DNA of 64,000 nt from Natronococcus pandeyae (GCF_008122205.1 NZ_PHNJ01000001.1:558001-622000); one strand, 5' to 3'; counted from the stretch's first letter, positions 25,895 to 34,986 are shown. Made by a program: numbers and translations. The notes: a model not told the origin generated them from the sequence alone.

Positions 25895-26761
25895 TTACTC
25901 GAGGGCGTCCTCGAGGCGCTCGATCAGTTCGTCGTTGCCGACGTGGAGCGGCACTCGGTCGTGGAGGTCGTCCGGTTCGACCTCGAGGATCGATCGGGTG
26001 CCGTCCGAAGAGCTGCCGCCGGCGGTCTCGATGAGGTACGCGATCGGGTTCCCCTCGAACTGCAGGCGGAGTTTGCCGCGGGGGGCGTCCTCGAGGGCGG
26101 GGTAGGCGAAGATCCCGCCGTAGGTGAGCACCTGGTTGACGTCGCCGATCATCGCGCCGCCGTAGCGGAGCTTGTGGCTCGAATCGGATTCGATCTCGCG
26201 GACGTAGGCCTCGAACTCGTCCAACCAGTCGGGGACGCGCCCGCCGAAGCCGTAGACGAGGGGATCCTCGGGAATGGTGACGTCGTCGTCGACGAGGGTG
26301 CGCTCGTCGCTCGAGAGTTCGTACTTCTTGACTGTCCCGTCGCGGGCACAGGCCATCGTCGTGATCGGACCGTAGAGGATCCAGCCCGAGGCGACGAGGG
26401 CGGTTCCTGGCGCCGGCAGTGGCTCGTCGTAGACGCCGAACACCGTCCCCATCGTGTTGTTCGACTTGAGATTCGAGGAGCCGTCGAGGGGGTCGACACC
26501 GATCGAAAGGCCGTCGTCGCCGCAGTCGATCGTCTCGAGGCGCTCCTCACTGGCGTACTGGCGGACACCGTCGATCGACGAGAGCCGATCTGCGAGCAGG
26601 TCGTCGGCCCAGACATCGGCTTCGGCCTGGGTCTCGCCGCTGGGGTTCTCCTCGTCGGCGTCCTCGCGCCGGCCGACGAGCCCCTGTCTGATCTCCGTCG
26701 CAGACCCGGCAATCGTCTCGATCACCTCGTCAACCACGCGATCGGTGTCGCGTCCGGTCAT
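25895..26761 (-). CDS. fbp: Class I fructose-1,6-bisphosphatase
   Basis: A 288-residue enzyme hydrolysing fructose 1,6-bisphosphate to fructose 6-phosphate. It has the metal-binding motif GVDPLDGSSNLKSNNTMGTV and the loops WILYGPITTMACA and KLRYGGAMIGDVNQVLTYGG. The fba stop overlaps its ATG (ATGA), so the two genes are translationally coupled and act on the same metabolite. Its convergent neighbour is ppsA, 26 nt away. Confidence 0.95.
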   Translation of the reverse strand: MTGRDTDRVVDEVIETIAGSATEIRQGLVGRREDADEENPSGETQAEADVWADDLLADRLSSIDGVRQYASEERLETIDCGDDGLSIGVDPLDGSSNLKSNNTMGTVFGVYDEPLPAPGTALVASGWILYGPITTMACARDGTVKKYELSSDERTLVDDDVTIPEDPLVYGFGGRVPDWLDEFEAYVREIESDSSHKLRYGGAMIGDVNQVLTYGGIFAYPALEDAPRGKLRLQFEGNPIAYLIETAGGSSSDGTRSILEVEPDDLHDRVPLHVGNDELIERLEDALE

Positions 26762-27546
26762 TCCTCGAGTGCGGCGTCTGCGGTCTCCTCCTCGAAGATG
26801 ACTCGCTCGAGGGCGTCGAGGATTCGCGTGGGGTTCTCGCGCTGCCAGACGTTACGTCCGACGGCCAGTCCCTTCGCGCCGGCGTTGACGGCGGACTCGA
26901 CCGTCGAGAGGAACTCGTAGTCCGAGGTCTTCGAGCCCCCGCTCATCACGACCTTCATGTCGCCGGCGGCCCTGCAGGCGTGTTCCATCGCGTCGGGATC
27001 GCCGGGGTACTTGACCTTCGCGATGTCGGCACCGAGCTCGAGGCCGAGCCGGGTCGCGTAGGAGATGACCTCCGGCTTGGTGTCGTTCTTGAGCCCCTGT
27101 CCACGCGGGTACGACCACATGACGACGGGGAGGTCGTGCTCGCGAGCGTCCTCCTGGACGTCCCGGAACTCCTCGGCCATCTCGACCTCGTGGTTCGAGC
27201 CGCCGTAGAGAGTAAAACCGACGGCGTCGGCGCCGAGTTCGGCCGCGTAGTCGACCGAACAGTTGACCGCCGAGTCGTACTCGCCCATCCAGAGGTTCGA
27301 GGTCCCGTTGACCTTCAACAGCAGGTTCACGTCGTCCTCGTAGCTGGGGTAGTACCCCTCTGCGATCCCCTTCTGGACGGCCATACAGGTGACGGCATCG
27401 TGGGTCGCCGTCTCGAAAACGGTTGACGGGTCGAGCTTCTCCGGGACGTCCTCGAAGTCGACCGGCCCATGTTCGAGGCCGTGGTCCATCGCGAGAATCA
27501 GTGACTTACCATCGCGTACGATCGGAGAGTCGTCGATCGGAAGCAT
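26758..27546 (-). CDS. fba: Class I fructose-bisphosphate aldolase, DhnA type
   Basis: A 262-residue archaeal class I aldolase. LILAMDHGLEHGPVDF starts the barrel, the Schiff-base lysine is in ADIAKVKYPGD, and MSGGSKTSDYEF plus GLAVGRNVWQRENP bind phosphate. It makes or cleaves fructose 1,6-bisphosphate. The ATG at 27546 (MLPIDDSPIV) is chosen because a TATA box lies 25-31 nt upstream; the longer frame up to 27729 runs through that promoter. It overlaps fbp by 4 nt. Confidence 0.95.
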   Translation of the reverse strand: MLPIDDSPIVRDGKSLILAMDHGLEHGPVDFEDVPEKLDPSTVFETATHDAVTCMAVQKGIAEGYYPSYEDDVNLLLKVNGTSNLWMGEYDSAVNCSVDYAAELGADAVGFTLYGGSNHEVEMAEEFRDVQEDAREHDLPVVMWSYPRGQGLKNDTKPEVISYATRLGLELGADIAKVKYPGDPDAMEHACRAAGDMKVVMSGGSKTSDYEFLSTVESAVNAGAKGLAVGRNVWQRENPTRILDALERVIFEEETADAALEE

Positions 27547-27567
27547 CTGATAGATGGTCCAACAAGC

Positions 27568-27578
27568 CAGTATAAATC
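27568..27578 (-). promoter_or_regulatory. TATA box for fba-fbp
   Basis: On the minus strand the sequence GAGATTTATACTGG lies 25-32 nt before the fba ATG, fitting a leaderless transcript covering fba and fbp. A second AT-rich block (TTTAAATTACTTA on the plus strand, about 27595-27607) just upstream could hold the BRE or a regulator site. Confidence 0.55.
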
Positions 27579-27712
27579 TCTGGTGGTCTACCCGATTTAA
27601 ATTACTTACAGCCGTAGTAATACACGGTCGAACACGACAATTGTTCGCCGCAGTAGGAAAATCTGAAATAGTTTGAAATTGCTCCGGTAACCTCCCGAGA
27701 ACGCGAACCGAA

Positions 27713-28393
27713 CTACTCGACGAGTTCACGCGCGTTGTAGCGCCAGGTTCGAACGTGCAATACGTCGAACTCGAGCAGGTTCGCGACCGTCGCGGCGTCG
27801 ATCGTCGCCAGACACTCGGCCGAGACGATCCCGGCGTCGGCCAGCGTGTCGGCGTCGTCGGCGCTGACGCCGGTAACGGCGGTGACCGGCGTCGGCTTCG
27901 GCCACGGCCGCTCGTCGGGACCGTCGTCCCGTGCCGTGATTGGGTCGGCGTGGTCGTACTCGAACGTCTTCCAGTCTTCGTCCCCGCTCACGGAGATCCA
28001 CTCGCGCTCGGCGTCGCCGAGTCCGCGGACCTCGCTCGATCGACGGTCGAGATCGGCGTCGCTCTCGAACGACCAGGGCAGTGAGAACCGGCGGCGAAGC
28101 GCGGTCGCGACCGTCTCGTCGACTCCCGCGTCCAGCAGCATGCGGTAAGAGTACTCCTTGTCTGCGACGGCCCCGGGGTCGACCTCGGCCGACGTAAGCG
28201 CCGCCCGCTCGACGTCGTCGATCCTCGAGTCCGCGTCCGACTCGATCGATGGCCCGGTCGCACCGCTGAACAGCGATTCGATGGCCGCCTCGAGCGGCGA
28301 CTGATCGTCCGCTTCGACGGCGACGCGTTGTTCGGCCTCTGCAGTGTCCGTTTCCAGTTCGCTCACGACGCACTCGTTGCTCACACGACTCAC
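27713..28393 (-). CDS. Helix-hairpin-helix-like acidic protein
   Basis: A 226-residue soluble acidic protein. The C-terminal 60 residues (VTAVTGVSADDADTLADAGI, then VSAECLATIDAATVANLLEF) look like a helix-hairpin-helix or HhH-like repeat of the type that binds DNA or mediates pairing. An HhH-like helix also appears at about residues 85-110 (LLDAGVDETVATALRRRF). The N-terminal 60 residues are low complexity. It is divergent from the 3-hydroxyacyl-CoA dehydrogenase gene. Function is unknown. Confidence 0.72.
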   Translation of the reverse strand: MSRVSNECVVSELETDTAEAEQRVAVEADDQSPLEAAIESLFSGATGPSIESDADSRIDDVERAALTSAEVDPGAVADKEYSYRMLLDAGVDETVATALRRRFSLPWSFESDADLDRRSSEVRGLGDAEREWISVSGDEDWKTFEYDHADPITARDDGPDERPWPKPTPVTAVTGVSADDADTLADAGIVSAECLATIDAATVANLLEFDVLHVRTWRYNARELVE

Positions 28394-28530
28394 CGGCTAT
28401 CCGTATCTCACACGCGCCCATCTTGAATATTGTCACTCGTTGAGAGGATGGGAAACGTTCTTCAGACTGACCTGTTCGAGACCGAACACCCATCGGCATA
28501 TTTACGGGAGCGATCGGAGAACTCGACCGT

Positions 28531-29385
28531 ATGGTACGGGACCAGATCGATCGAATCGGCGTCGTCGGCGCAGGGACGATGGGCAGTGGAATCGCACAGG
28601 TCGCCGCCACCCACGGCTACGACGTCGTGCTCCGTGATATCGAACAGGAGTTCGTCGAGAACGGGTTCGACACCATCGACGACAGTCTCGGTCGACTCGA
28701 GAATCGCGACGCGCTCGAGGAGGATCCAGAGAGGATCCGCGATCGGATCGACGGAACGACGGCTATCGACGAGCTTGCGGACTGCGATCTCGTCGTGGAG
28801 GCCGCACTCGAGGAAATGGACGTCAAGCGGGAGATCTTTGCGGACCTGGAGCGTGCCTGTGGGGAGGACGTGGTGCTCGCGACGAACACGAGCACGCTCT
28901 CGATCACCTCGATCGCCTCGGACCTCGAGCGTCCCGAGCGCGTAATCGGCCTGCACTTTATGAACCCCGTGCCGATCATGGAGGGCGTCGAAGTCGTCGT
29001 CGGGGAGAAGACGACCGACGACGTGACGAAACTGGCCCACGAGATCGCCGAAGACCTCGAGAAGACGACCTGGGAGTCCGACGACAAGCCCGGCTTCGTC
29101 ACGAACCGAATCCTGATGCCCTGGATCAACGAGGGAATCCGGGCGTACGACGAGGGCGTCGCGACGAAGGAGGATATCGACGCAGGGATGGAACTCGGAA
29201 CGAACGTGCCGATGGGTCCCCTCACCCTGGCGGACCACATTGGTCTCGACATCTGTCTGCACGCCTCCGAGACCCTTCACGAGGAACTCGGCGACCGCTA
29301 CAAGCCGGCGTACCTCCTCAAACGAAAGGTCGAAGCGGGCGACCTCGGCAAGAAGACCGGCGAGGGATTCTACGAGTACGACTGA
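28531..29385 (+). CDS. hbd: 3-hydroxyacyl-CoA dehydrogenase
   Basis: A 284-residue NAD-dependent enzyme oxidising (S)-3-hydroxyacyl-CoA (or reducing acetoacetyl-CoA). The Rossmann motif GAGTMGSGIAQVAATHGYDV is at residues 10-29, NTSTLSITSIAS follows, and the catalytic His lies in LHFMNPVPIMEGVEVV. The C-terminal dimer domain has NRILMPWINEGIRAYDEGVA and PMGPLTLADHIGLD. Length and start match stand-alone short-type Hbd. It fits beta-oxidation together with the two acyl-CoA dehydrogenases in this window. Confidence 0.95.
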   Translation: MVRDQIDRIGVVGAGTMGSGIAQVAATHGYDVVLRDIEQEFVENGFDTIDDSLGRLENRDALEEDPERIRDRIDGTTAIDELADCDLVVEAALEEMDVKREIFADLERACGEDVVLATNTSTLSITSIASDLERPERVIGLHFMNPVPIMEGVEVVVGEKTTDDVTKLAHEIAEDLEKTTWESDDKPGFVTNRILMPWINEGIRAYDEGVATKEDIDAGMELGTNVPMGPLTLADHIGLDICLHASETLHEELGDRYKPAYLLKRKVEAGDLGKKTGEGFYEYD

Positions 29386-29432
29386 TCGTCTCGCTCGGCA
29401 CTTTTTTATCAACGGAAGTGAACCTACGGTCG

Positions 29433-29885
29433 ATGCCCTCCGGATATAGCCGCCGCCAACTCGTTGGTACGGCACTCGGCGGTGCCGGTGCCGTGCTCGC
29501 GGGGGGATACACGTGGAACCAGTACGCGACGCGACGGCACCTCCGGTTTCGCCCGCTCGAGGCCGTCAACGAGTCGGCCGACGCTATCACGCTCGAGATC
29601 ACCGTCGAACGCGAGGGGTTCGAATCGCCGCGAACGGTCCTGCTGGAACCCGTCGGTAACGAAGGTGATGACGACAGGAGCCGGTTGCCGGGTCGCTGGA
29701 CGAAACACGCGGACGAGTGGACGATTCGGGCGGAACACGGCGAGCAGCGCCTCGAACTCGAGGCCGCGGTGATCACCGACCGCCTCGAGGGCGCCGGGTG
29801 GGGGCCAGACTGTGCGCACGTCACGATCGTCGTCACGGCGACCGGTGACCTCGAGAGTCGGATCGCGCCCTCGGAGACGTGTTGA
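29433..29885 (+). CDS. Tat-signal exported protein, unknown
   Basis: A 150-residue protein. The N-terminus SRRQLVGTALGGAGAVLAGG is a twin-arginine signal without a lipobox Cys. The mature part is a small beta-rich domain with LEITVEREGFESPRTVLLEP and ends in VTIVVTATGDLESR. A T-rich TATA-like CTTTTTTAT at 29401-29409 lies 24-32 nt before the ATG at 29433, favouring this start over a GTG at 29418. Function is unknown. Confidence 0.68.
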   Translation: MPSGYSRRQLVGTALGGAGAVLAGGYTWNQYATRRHLRFRPLEAVNESADAITLEITVEREGFESPRTVLLEPVGNEGDDDRSRLPGRWTKHADEWTIRAEHGEQRLELEAAVITDRLEGAGWGPDCAHVTIVVTATGDLESRIAPSETC

Positions 29886-29925
29886 GGTCGCGGGAACGGT
29901 GGTGTCGACGCTACGGTTTCAGGTG

Positions 29926-30972
29926 TTAGTGGTGTAGCGGCTTCTCGGATATCTCGCGGCGGAGGTCCCGAAGGTGCGACCGGGAGACGCCGTCCTCGAA
30001 CTGCTGGATGACGGCGAACACTTCCGCACGGGAGATCTTCACGTCGCCCTCACGAACGACGTCTTCGGGCCGCTCGCGGAGTTCGCGCATCGTCCCGACG
30101 GCGAGCAGGTACGGAATTGCCCACGCCGAGAGCCGGTTGCCGTGGCGCTCGGGGACGACCTCGAGATACCGGTGAGCGTCGTCGAGGTAGTTCTCTGCGC
30201 GACCGGTGACCCGCCGGATGACGTTGGTGACGCCGCTCTGGTTGGCTTCCGCGGTCACCGCCTCGACGTCGACGTTCTCCTCGGCGAGCCACTCCGCGGG
30301 GAGGTAGACGTTGTTCTCCTCGTGGTAGTCGCTCTCGACGTCCTTGGCGATGTTGACCAGCTGTAAGAGGAGGGCGAACGAGCGGGCGTTCTGGCGCATC
30401 TCTTCGGCCCGGTCGGGTGAGGCGCTGCGAGCGACCAGCCCGGTGATGAGCGTCCCGACGGTGCCGGCGGCGTACCAGCAGTACTCCTCGAGTTCCTCGA
30501 GGGTCTGGAGGCGTAGCCCGCCCTCGTCGGCGTAGCGATCGGTAAACATCGCCATCCCGTCGACGAGTTCGCGGACGGGATCGCGCATGATCTCCCGGGG
30601 TTCCTCGTCGAGGGACTCGAACGTCCGCAGGACGCGCGGCGTCTCCGCGACCACTGTCCAGTCCTCGTCCGGATCGGCGGGGATCCAGGGTTCGACGTCG
30701 TCCATGAACGCGTCGGCCTCGAACGGATCGTCCGGATCGAGGAGGCGATCGTACGCGGTCAACAGCTCGGTCTGTGCTTCCGGCGGAATGTGGCCTGCGT
30801 CCTCGATCGTGTCCGCGACCCGACAGAGGAGATAGCCAAGACAGATATGCCTCGACATCGGTTCTTCGAGCCGATCGATAGTGATCGAGAAGGTCCGCGA
30901 GACCCCATGAACCGCCTCGTAACACCACTCGAGGTCGGCGTCGATGTCTGTTTCGGGCTGGCCCGTTGTCAT
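29926..30972 (-). CDS. Squalene synthase-like prenyltransferase
   Basis: A 348-residue trans-isoprenyl diphosphate synthase head-to-head type (squalene/phytoene synthase). It has SRTFSITIDRLEEPM near the start, the first Asp-rich motif YLLCRVADTIEDAGH, the second LVNIAKDVESDYHEENNVYLP, and YCWYAAGTVGTLITG. Those features and the length favour the squalene synthase (farnesyl diphosphate farnesyltransferase) branch over CrtB phytoene synthase, but this is inferred. Squalenes and their reduced forms are abundant haloarchaeal membrane lipids. Confidence 0.88.
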   Translation of the reverse strand: MTTGQPETDIDADLEWCYEAVHGVSRTFSITIDRLEEPMSRHICLGYLLCRVADTIEDAGHIPPEAQTELLTAYDRLLDPDDPFEADAFMDDVEPWIPADPDEDWTVVAETPRVLRTFESLDEEPREIMRDPVRELVDGMAMFTDRYADEGGLRLQTLEELEEYCWYAAGTVGTLITGLVARSASPDRAEEMRQNARSFALLLQLVNIAKDVESDYHEENNVYLPAEWLAEENVDVEAVTAEANQSGVTNVIRRVTGRAENYLDDAHRYLEVVPERHGNRLSAWAIPYLLAVGTMRELRERPEDVVREGDVKISRAEVFAVIQQFEDGVSRSHLRDLRREISEKPLHH

Positions 30973-31108
30973 CTACTCGATATCGTTTCGTCCCCATCCC
31001 GGAAAAACACCGCGGTCGCGGCGGGATGTTCCGATCGACGAGTGGTACGCGAAAAAACGGGAATTCCGTTGCAATAACAATAAAGAACCGAGCGACGAAT
31101 AGCGCGGT

Positions 31109-32254
31109 ATGGAGTTCACACTCTCGGCCGAGCAACAGCAGATCCGGGACATGGTTTCCGAGTTCGTCGACGAGGAGGTCGTCCCCGTCGCGAGCGAGAT
31201 CGATCACGACGACGAGTTCCCCCGCGACCTCGTCGACGAGATGGGTGAGCTGGGACTGATGGGGATGCCCTTCCCCGAGGAGTACGGCGGCGCAGGACTG
31301 GACTACCACTCCTACGCGATCGGACTCGAGGAGATCTCGCGCGGTTCCGGCGGCCTTGGAACGGTCGTTGCCGCCCACACCTCGCTCGCGGGTAACATGC
31401 TCTACGAGTTCGGCGACGACGACCAGAAGGAAACGTACCTGACGCCGCTGGCGGAGGGAACCGACGTCGGCGCGTTCGCCCTCTCGGAGGCGGGCGCGGG
31501 AAGCGACGTTCCGGCGATGGAGACGACCGCAGAACGGGACGACGGCGAGTACGTCCTGAACGGCGGAAAGCTCTGGATCTCGAACGGTTCCGTCGCGGAG
31601 ACGGTCACCGTCTTCGCGAAGACGGATCCCGAGGCGGGCAACAAGGGAATCTCCTCGTTCGTCGTCCGGCCCGAGGAGGACGACGGTTTCTACGTCGAAG
31701 GCACGGAGGAGAAACTCGGCGACAAGGGCTGTCCCACGGCGGAACTCCGGTTCGACGACCTCCGGATCCCCGAGGATCGCCTGCTCGGTGAGGAGGGCGA
31801 GGGATTCGTGCAGGCACTGAAGACGCTAAACGGCGGCCGCATCACCATCGCGGCTCGCGGCGTCGGCATCGCCCGCGCGGCCCTCGACGAGGCCCGCGAC
31901 TACGCCAACGAGCGCGAGCAGTTCGACCAGCCGATCGGCGAGTTCCAGGCGATCAAACACAAGCTGGCGGATATGGATACGAAGATCCAGGCCGCGAAGC
32001 TGCTGATGCACAAGGCTGCCGACAAAAAGATCCGCGGCGAGGACTACATCAAGGCCTCGGCCCAGGCGAAGCTCTACGCCTCCGAGGTGAGCCGCGAGGT
32101 CGCAAACGAGGGGATCCAGATCCACGGCGGCTACGGCTACACCAAGGACTTCCCCGCCGAGCGGTTCTACCGCGACGCCAAACTCAACGAGATTTACGAG
32201 GGGACCAGCGAGGTGCTGCGGAACACGATCGGCGAGCAGGTTCTCGACGAGTAG
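31109..32254 (+). CDS. Acyl-CoA dehydrogenase, second paralogue
   Basis: A 381-residue flavoprotein close to the one at 4899. It has FALSEAGAGSDVPAMETTA, LWISNGSVAETVTVF and the C-terminal IHGGYGYTKDFPAERFYRDAK then LNEIYEGTSEVLRNTIGEQV. The final block is typical of short/branched-chain or butyryl-CoA dehydrogenases. An AATAACAATAAAG block about 30-40 nt upstream could be its promoter. It converges on the PadR gene 6 nt downstream. The specific acyl chain is not predictable. Confidence 0.93.
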   Translation: MEFTLSAEQQQIRDMVSEFVDEEVVPVASEIDHDDEFPRDLVDEMGELGLMGMPFPEEYGGAGLDYHSYAIGLEEISRGSGGLGTVVAAHTSLAGNMLYEFGDDDQKETYLTPLAEGTDVGAFALSEAGAGSDVPAMETTAERDDGEYVLNGGKLWISNGSVAETVTVFAKTDPEAGNKGISSFVVRPEEDDGFYVEGTEEKLGDKGCPTAELRFDDLRIPEDRLLGEEGEGFVQALKTLNGGRITIAARGVGIARAALDEARDYANEREQFDQPIGEFQAIKHKLADMDTKIQAAKLLMHKAADKKIRGEDYIKASAQAKLYASEVSREVANEGIQIHGGYGYTKDFPAERFYRDAKLNEIYEGTSEVLRNTIGEQVLDE

Positions 32255-32260
32255 GGAAAC

Positions 32261-32563
32261 TCACTCGGTTTCCTCGCCGGCTTCGGCCGCCTCGAGACAC
32301 TCTCGGACCCACGCTCCGTGCTCGCGCACCCCCCGTTCCCCGGCCTCCGTGAGCGCGTAGACGTCGTGAATCCCTTCGGTTCGCTTCTCGACGAATCCCG
32401 CGTCGACCAGTGCCGAGAGCGAGCCGTAGAACGATTTCGGCTCGAGTCGGTCGTCGTAGTGGGACTCGAGACGGGACTTGAGTTGCTGGCTGCGCATCTC
32501 GCCGTTGGCCGCGAGCAGGAAACAGAGATCCCGGCGACGGCCGCTCTGGAGCCACTTGGACAT
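32261..32563 (-). CDS. PadR-like winged-helix regulator
   Basis: A 100-residue protein consisting mainly of a winged helix: LCFLLAANGEMRSQQLKSRLE, then KSFYGSLSALVDAGFVEKRT and DVYALTEAGERGV. It resembles PadR/transcriptional repressor-like wHTH proteins without the long dimerisation helix. The ATG at 32563 is chosen; a longer frame to 32839 is Arg/Pro-rich. Its target is unknown; the adjacent acyl-CoA dehydrogenase is convergent, not divergent, so autoregulation of that gene is not obvious. Confidence 0.75.
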   Translation of the reverse strand: MSKWLQSGRRRDLCFLLAANGEMRSQQLKSRLESHYDDRLEPKSFYGSLSALVDAGFVEKRTEGIHDVYALTEAGERGVREHGAWVRECLEAAEAGEETE

Positions 32564-32727
32564 GCGTGGTACTCGTTCGGGCGCTCGCTCGAACGTTACG
32601 GTTCCGGGTGATCGAACGATCCGAACACGGCGTCCACCTCGAGCCGGACGAAAAATCGGTCGTAGCGCGGTCGGTCGGCAGATCACCGGGGACGCTGGGG
32701 AGTCGCTCCCGGTCACCGCGATGGTGG

Positions 32728-32949
32728 TTAATCTTCCTCCCAGTAGTACAGTTCCTCTTTCGGGGCCGAACAGTTCGAGCACTCCTCGGGTAGGTCGTCG
32801 CGGAAGCGCCCCATTTCGCCGCACTCCCCACACCGCCACATGACGTGGCCCTGGGCCGCGGGCTCCCGCGGTTCGCCGATCGGAATCTCGGTCTCCTCCT
32901 TGTTGTCGGGTTTCTCGTCGGTGTACTGGCCGTCGTTTTCGAAACTCAT
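32728..32949 (-). CDS. Rubredoxin-like zinc-ribbon protein
   Basis: A 73-residue haloarchaeal protein with one zinc-ribbon: MWRCGECGEMGRF and CSNCSAPKEELYYWEED give the paired CxxC knuckles of a rubredoxin-like fold. The first 35 residues are polar and probably disordered. The family (DUF7130-like) is conserved in haloarchaea without an assigned role. It could bind zinc or iron. Confidence 0.8.
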   Translation of the reverse strand: MSFENDGQYTDEKPDNKEETEIPIGEPREPAAQGHVMWRCGECGEMGRFRDDLPEECSNCSAPKEELYYWEED

Positions 32950-33085
32950 CGCGGATCTAGCTACGGCATTTGGTATGATAAACCACACCACCACCCGTCG
33001 CGTGCTCGATCGATCTCGAGGGCCTGTGACGGTCGGGCCAACTCGAGGCCTTCGTTCGAGACGCCGAGAAAGCGCGTTCGGGCGC

Positions 33086-33973
33086 CTATCGGGACCGCCA
33101 CGCCATCGTGAGGACCGCCCAGGCGACGCCGCCGGTGAGCGCCAGCGCGGCGAGCACGCGGCCGCCGATCTCGATCGCGGCGGTCCCGTCGGGGCGAAGT
33201 TCGTGGCGCAGGACCGTCCAGCCGTTGGGATCGACGACGAGGCTTCCGCTCCCGAACGCGAGCGACTGGAAGACGAGGCCGACCAGGACCGTCGTACTCA
33301 CCGCGAGAGTGCCGACGGCGCCGGTGACGGCCGTCGCGAGGATCGTGGCACCCGGCAGTCGCTCGACGGTCGTCCCAGCCGGGCTGTAGACGGCGAACCC
33401 CTGGGCGCCCGGTTGTGGGTGTCCGCTAACGCGGACGTCGGCCCGGTACTGACAGAGGACGCCTGCCATCCAGAGGTCGCCGATCGAGCCGGCGGCGTTG
33501 GCCGCGAGCGGGACGATCAGTAGCGGGGACGGATAGATCGCCATCGCGAGGAGTCCGACGACGGAGATGATCGTGAACGGAGCCAGGAGCACGACGAGCA
33601 GCTGATTGCGGGTGTAGCTCGCGTTTCGAGTCTGGGCGTAGGCGTACGGCAGCACGAAGTGGGAGACGCCGACGCCGTAGGACGGCGAGTCGGCGTAGCG
33701 CGCCATGAACGCCCCGTGAAGGAGTTCGTGGGGAACGACCACGAGGACGAGCAGTCCTCCCGCGGCGAGCAGCCAGAGACCGCTGCCCGGCAGTGCCGTG
33801 CCCGTGACGACGATCGGCTCGAGCGACGTCCCGCGAATCGCGGCGAGGACGAACGCGAAGCAGTAGGCGAACGCGAAGAACCCGACGACCGAGGTGAGCA
33901 CCCACTGGATCGCGACCGACTGTGTGAGCCGAAACGTCGCGATTGGGTCACCGGAATCGGACGTATCTGGCAC
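33086..33973 (-). CDS. DUF3267-like membrane metalloprotease homologue
   Basis: A 295-residue membrane protein with five or six helices and the zinc-protease motif HELLHG (HExxH) in VVVPHELLHGAFMARY. NAAGSIGDLWMAGVLCQY follows at about the position of the family's second active-site region. This matches DUF3267/M50-like putative membrane proteases. Start choice is a GTG at 33973 or 33985; the frame further upstream overlaps the divergent small gene and is not conserved-looking. Substrate unknown. Confidence 0.78.
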   Translation of the reverse strand: MPDTSDSGDPIATFRLTQSVAIQWVLTSVVGFFAFAYCFAFVLAAIRGTSLEPIVVTGTALPGSGLWLLAAGGLLVLVVVPHELLHGAFMARYADSPSYGVGVSHFVLPYAYAQTRNASYTRNQLLVVLLAPFTIISVVGLLAMAIYPSPLLIVPLAANAAGSIGDLWMAGVLCQYRADVRVSGHPQPGAQGFAVYSPAGTTVERLPGATILATAVTGAVGTLAVSTTVLVGLVFQSLAFGSGSLVVDPNGWTVLRHELRPDGTAAIEIGGRVLAALALTGGVAWAVLTMAWRSR

Positions 33974-34087
33974 CGAGACTGGCACGGTTCCTACTCTCGA
34001 GGGTACTGAAAAATGGGTGTCGGTGTTCGCCCGCGGCGGCCGGCGGAAACCGACAGCTTCCCGGTGGTCGGTTCCGGAGTGTCGGGC

Positions 34088-34393
34088 ATGACCGACGGCG
34101 ATCGAACTGCCGAAGCTAGCGGAATCAGGGCCAGCTACGACGAGACCGAAACCGAGCGTCGCCTCTCGTTCGAGGTGACCGACGCGAGCGCGGGCGGGCG
34201 GACCGGCGAAACCGCCGCCATCGCCCAGAACCTCGAGGGGTACGCGATGTTGAAGGTGCGGCCGACGGCCGACGGCGACGAACTCGAGCGCTACTACGGC
34301 TTCGACATGGCGCTCGATCACGTCGGAGAGTTGCTCGGCGTTTCGCCCCACGACCTGCCGATTCCGGACGCGGCCGCGGACATGGGGATGTGA
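34088..34393 (+). CDS. Small conserved haloarchaeal protein
   Basis: A 101-residue acidic soluble protein. The C-terminal half (YAMLKVRPTADGDELERYYG, then FDMALDHVGELLGVSPHDLP) is the conserved core of a haloarchaeal family of unknown function (DUF7111-like). No catalytic motif or membrane segment is visible. It is divergent from the DUF3267 gene with about 110 nt between them. Confidence 0.7.
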   Translation: MTDGDRTAEASGIRASYDETETERRLSFEVTDASAGGRTGETAAIAQNLEGYAMLKVRPTADGDELERYYGFDMALDHVGELLGVSPHDLPIPDAAADMGM

Positions 34394-34489
34394 TCGGTAC
34401 CGACTCGTCGAACTCTTCTATTATTGGCCCCCCATCACGTACAGGCGAACTACGTCTCGTTTTGAGGCGGCCACCCCTCGCTGCGGTGG

Positions 34490-34790
34490 CGCGCGCTGTC
34501 GATTGGGTTCGAGCGAAGCGAGGTGCGAGCGTGCGAGCACCTCGAAAAACGAGCGGTGACCGGCAGGAACCGCGAGTACAGCGAGACCCGATCGACGATA
34601 CTGTGCGAGGTCTTCGCGAGTAGCGCGGGACCGCCGGTCCCGCGTACCGTGCGAACGGACGCGTCGCGTCCGTGAGCAGACCGTGCGAGCGAACGGCTCG
34701 GAAGACGCGCCGCGGAGAGGCGAACGGCCGCTGGCCGTTCGCCCGTCAGCGAGTGAACGAATCGGCTGGGGAGGGTGTGGCCATCCCACG
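34490..34790. repeat. Hairpin-rich intergenic segment
   Basis: Within the gene-free stretch 34394-34986 lie three perfect hairpins: 9-bp stem 34624-34632/34636-34644 (CGCGGGACC/GGTCCCGCG), the odd palindrome 34656-34672 (CGGACGCGTCGCGTCCG), and a 10-bp stem 34720-34729/34733-34742 (GCGAACGGCC/GGCCGTTCGC). GAGCGAAGCGAG-type short palindromes surround them. No gene is supported here; the open frames are Arg-rich and lack homology features. It may be a decayed mobile element or structured RNA. Confidence 0.6.
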
Positions 34791-34810
34791 TGTTCGTGCG
34801 GGAACGATAC

Positions 34811-34858
34811 GTACTCTCGATGACCAGTACTCTCGATGACCAGTACTCTCGACGACTA
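34811..34858. repeat. Three 16-bp tandem repeats
   Basis: GTACTCTCGATGACCA occurs twice exactly (34811-34826, 34827-34842) and once with changes (34843-34858). It lies in the same gene-free stretch as the hairpin cluster. No function is evident. Confidence 0.7.
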
Positions 34859-34986
34859 CTCCGAAAGTCCCTGGCCCCTTTCAGTCCCACCCAGCGGTGG
34901 TCCATCAGGACTACAGTCTCGATGCCGGACGTTCCATTCCTCCCTTGGCGAGGCACCCTCTCCGAACCACGTTTCGAGAAGATCGC

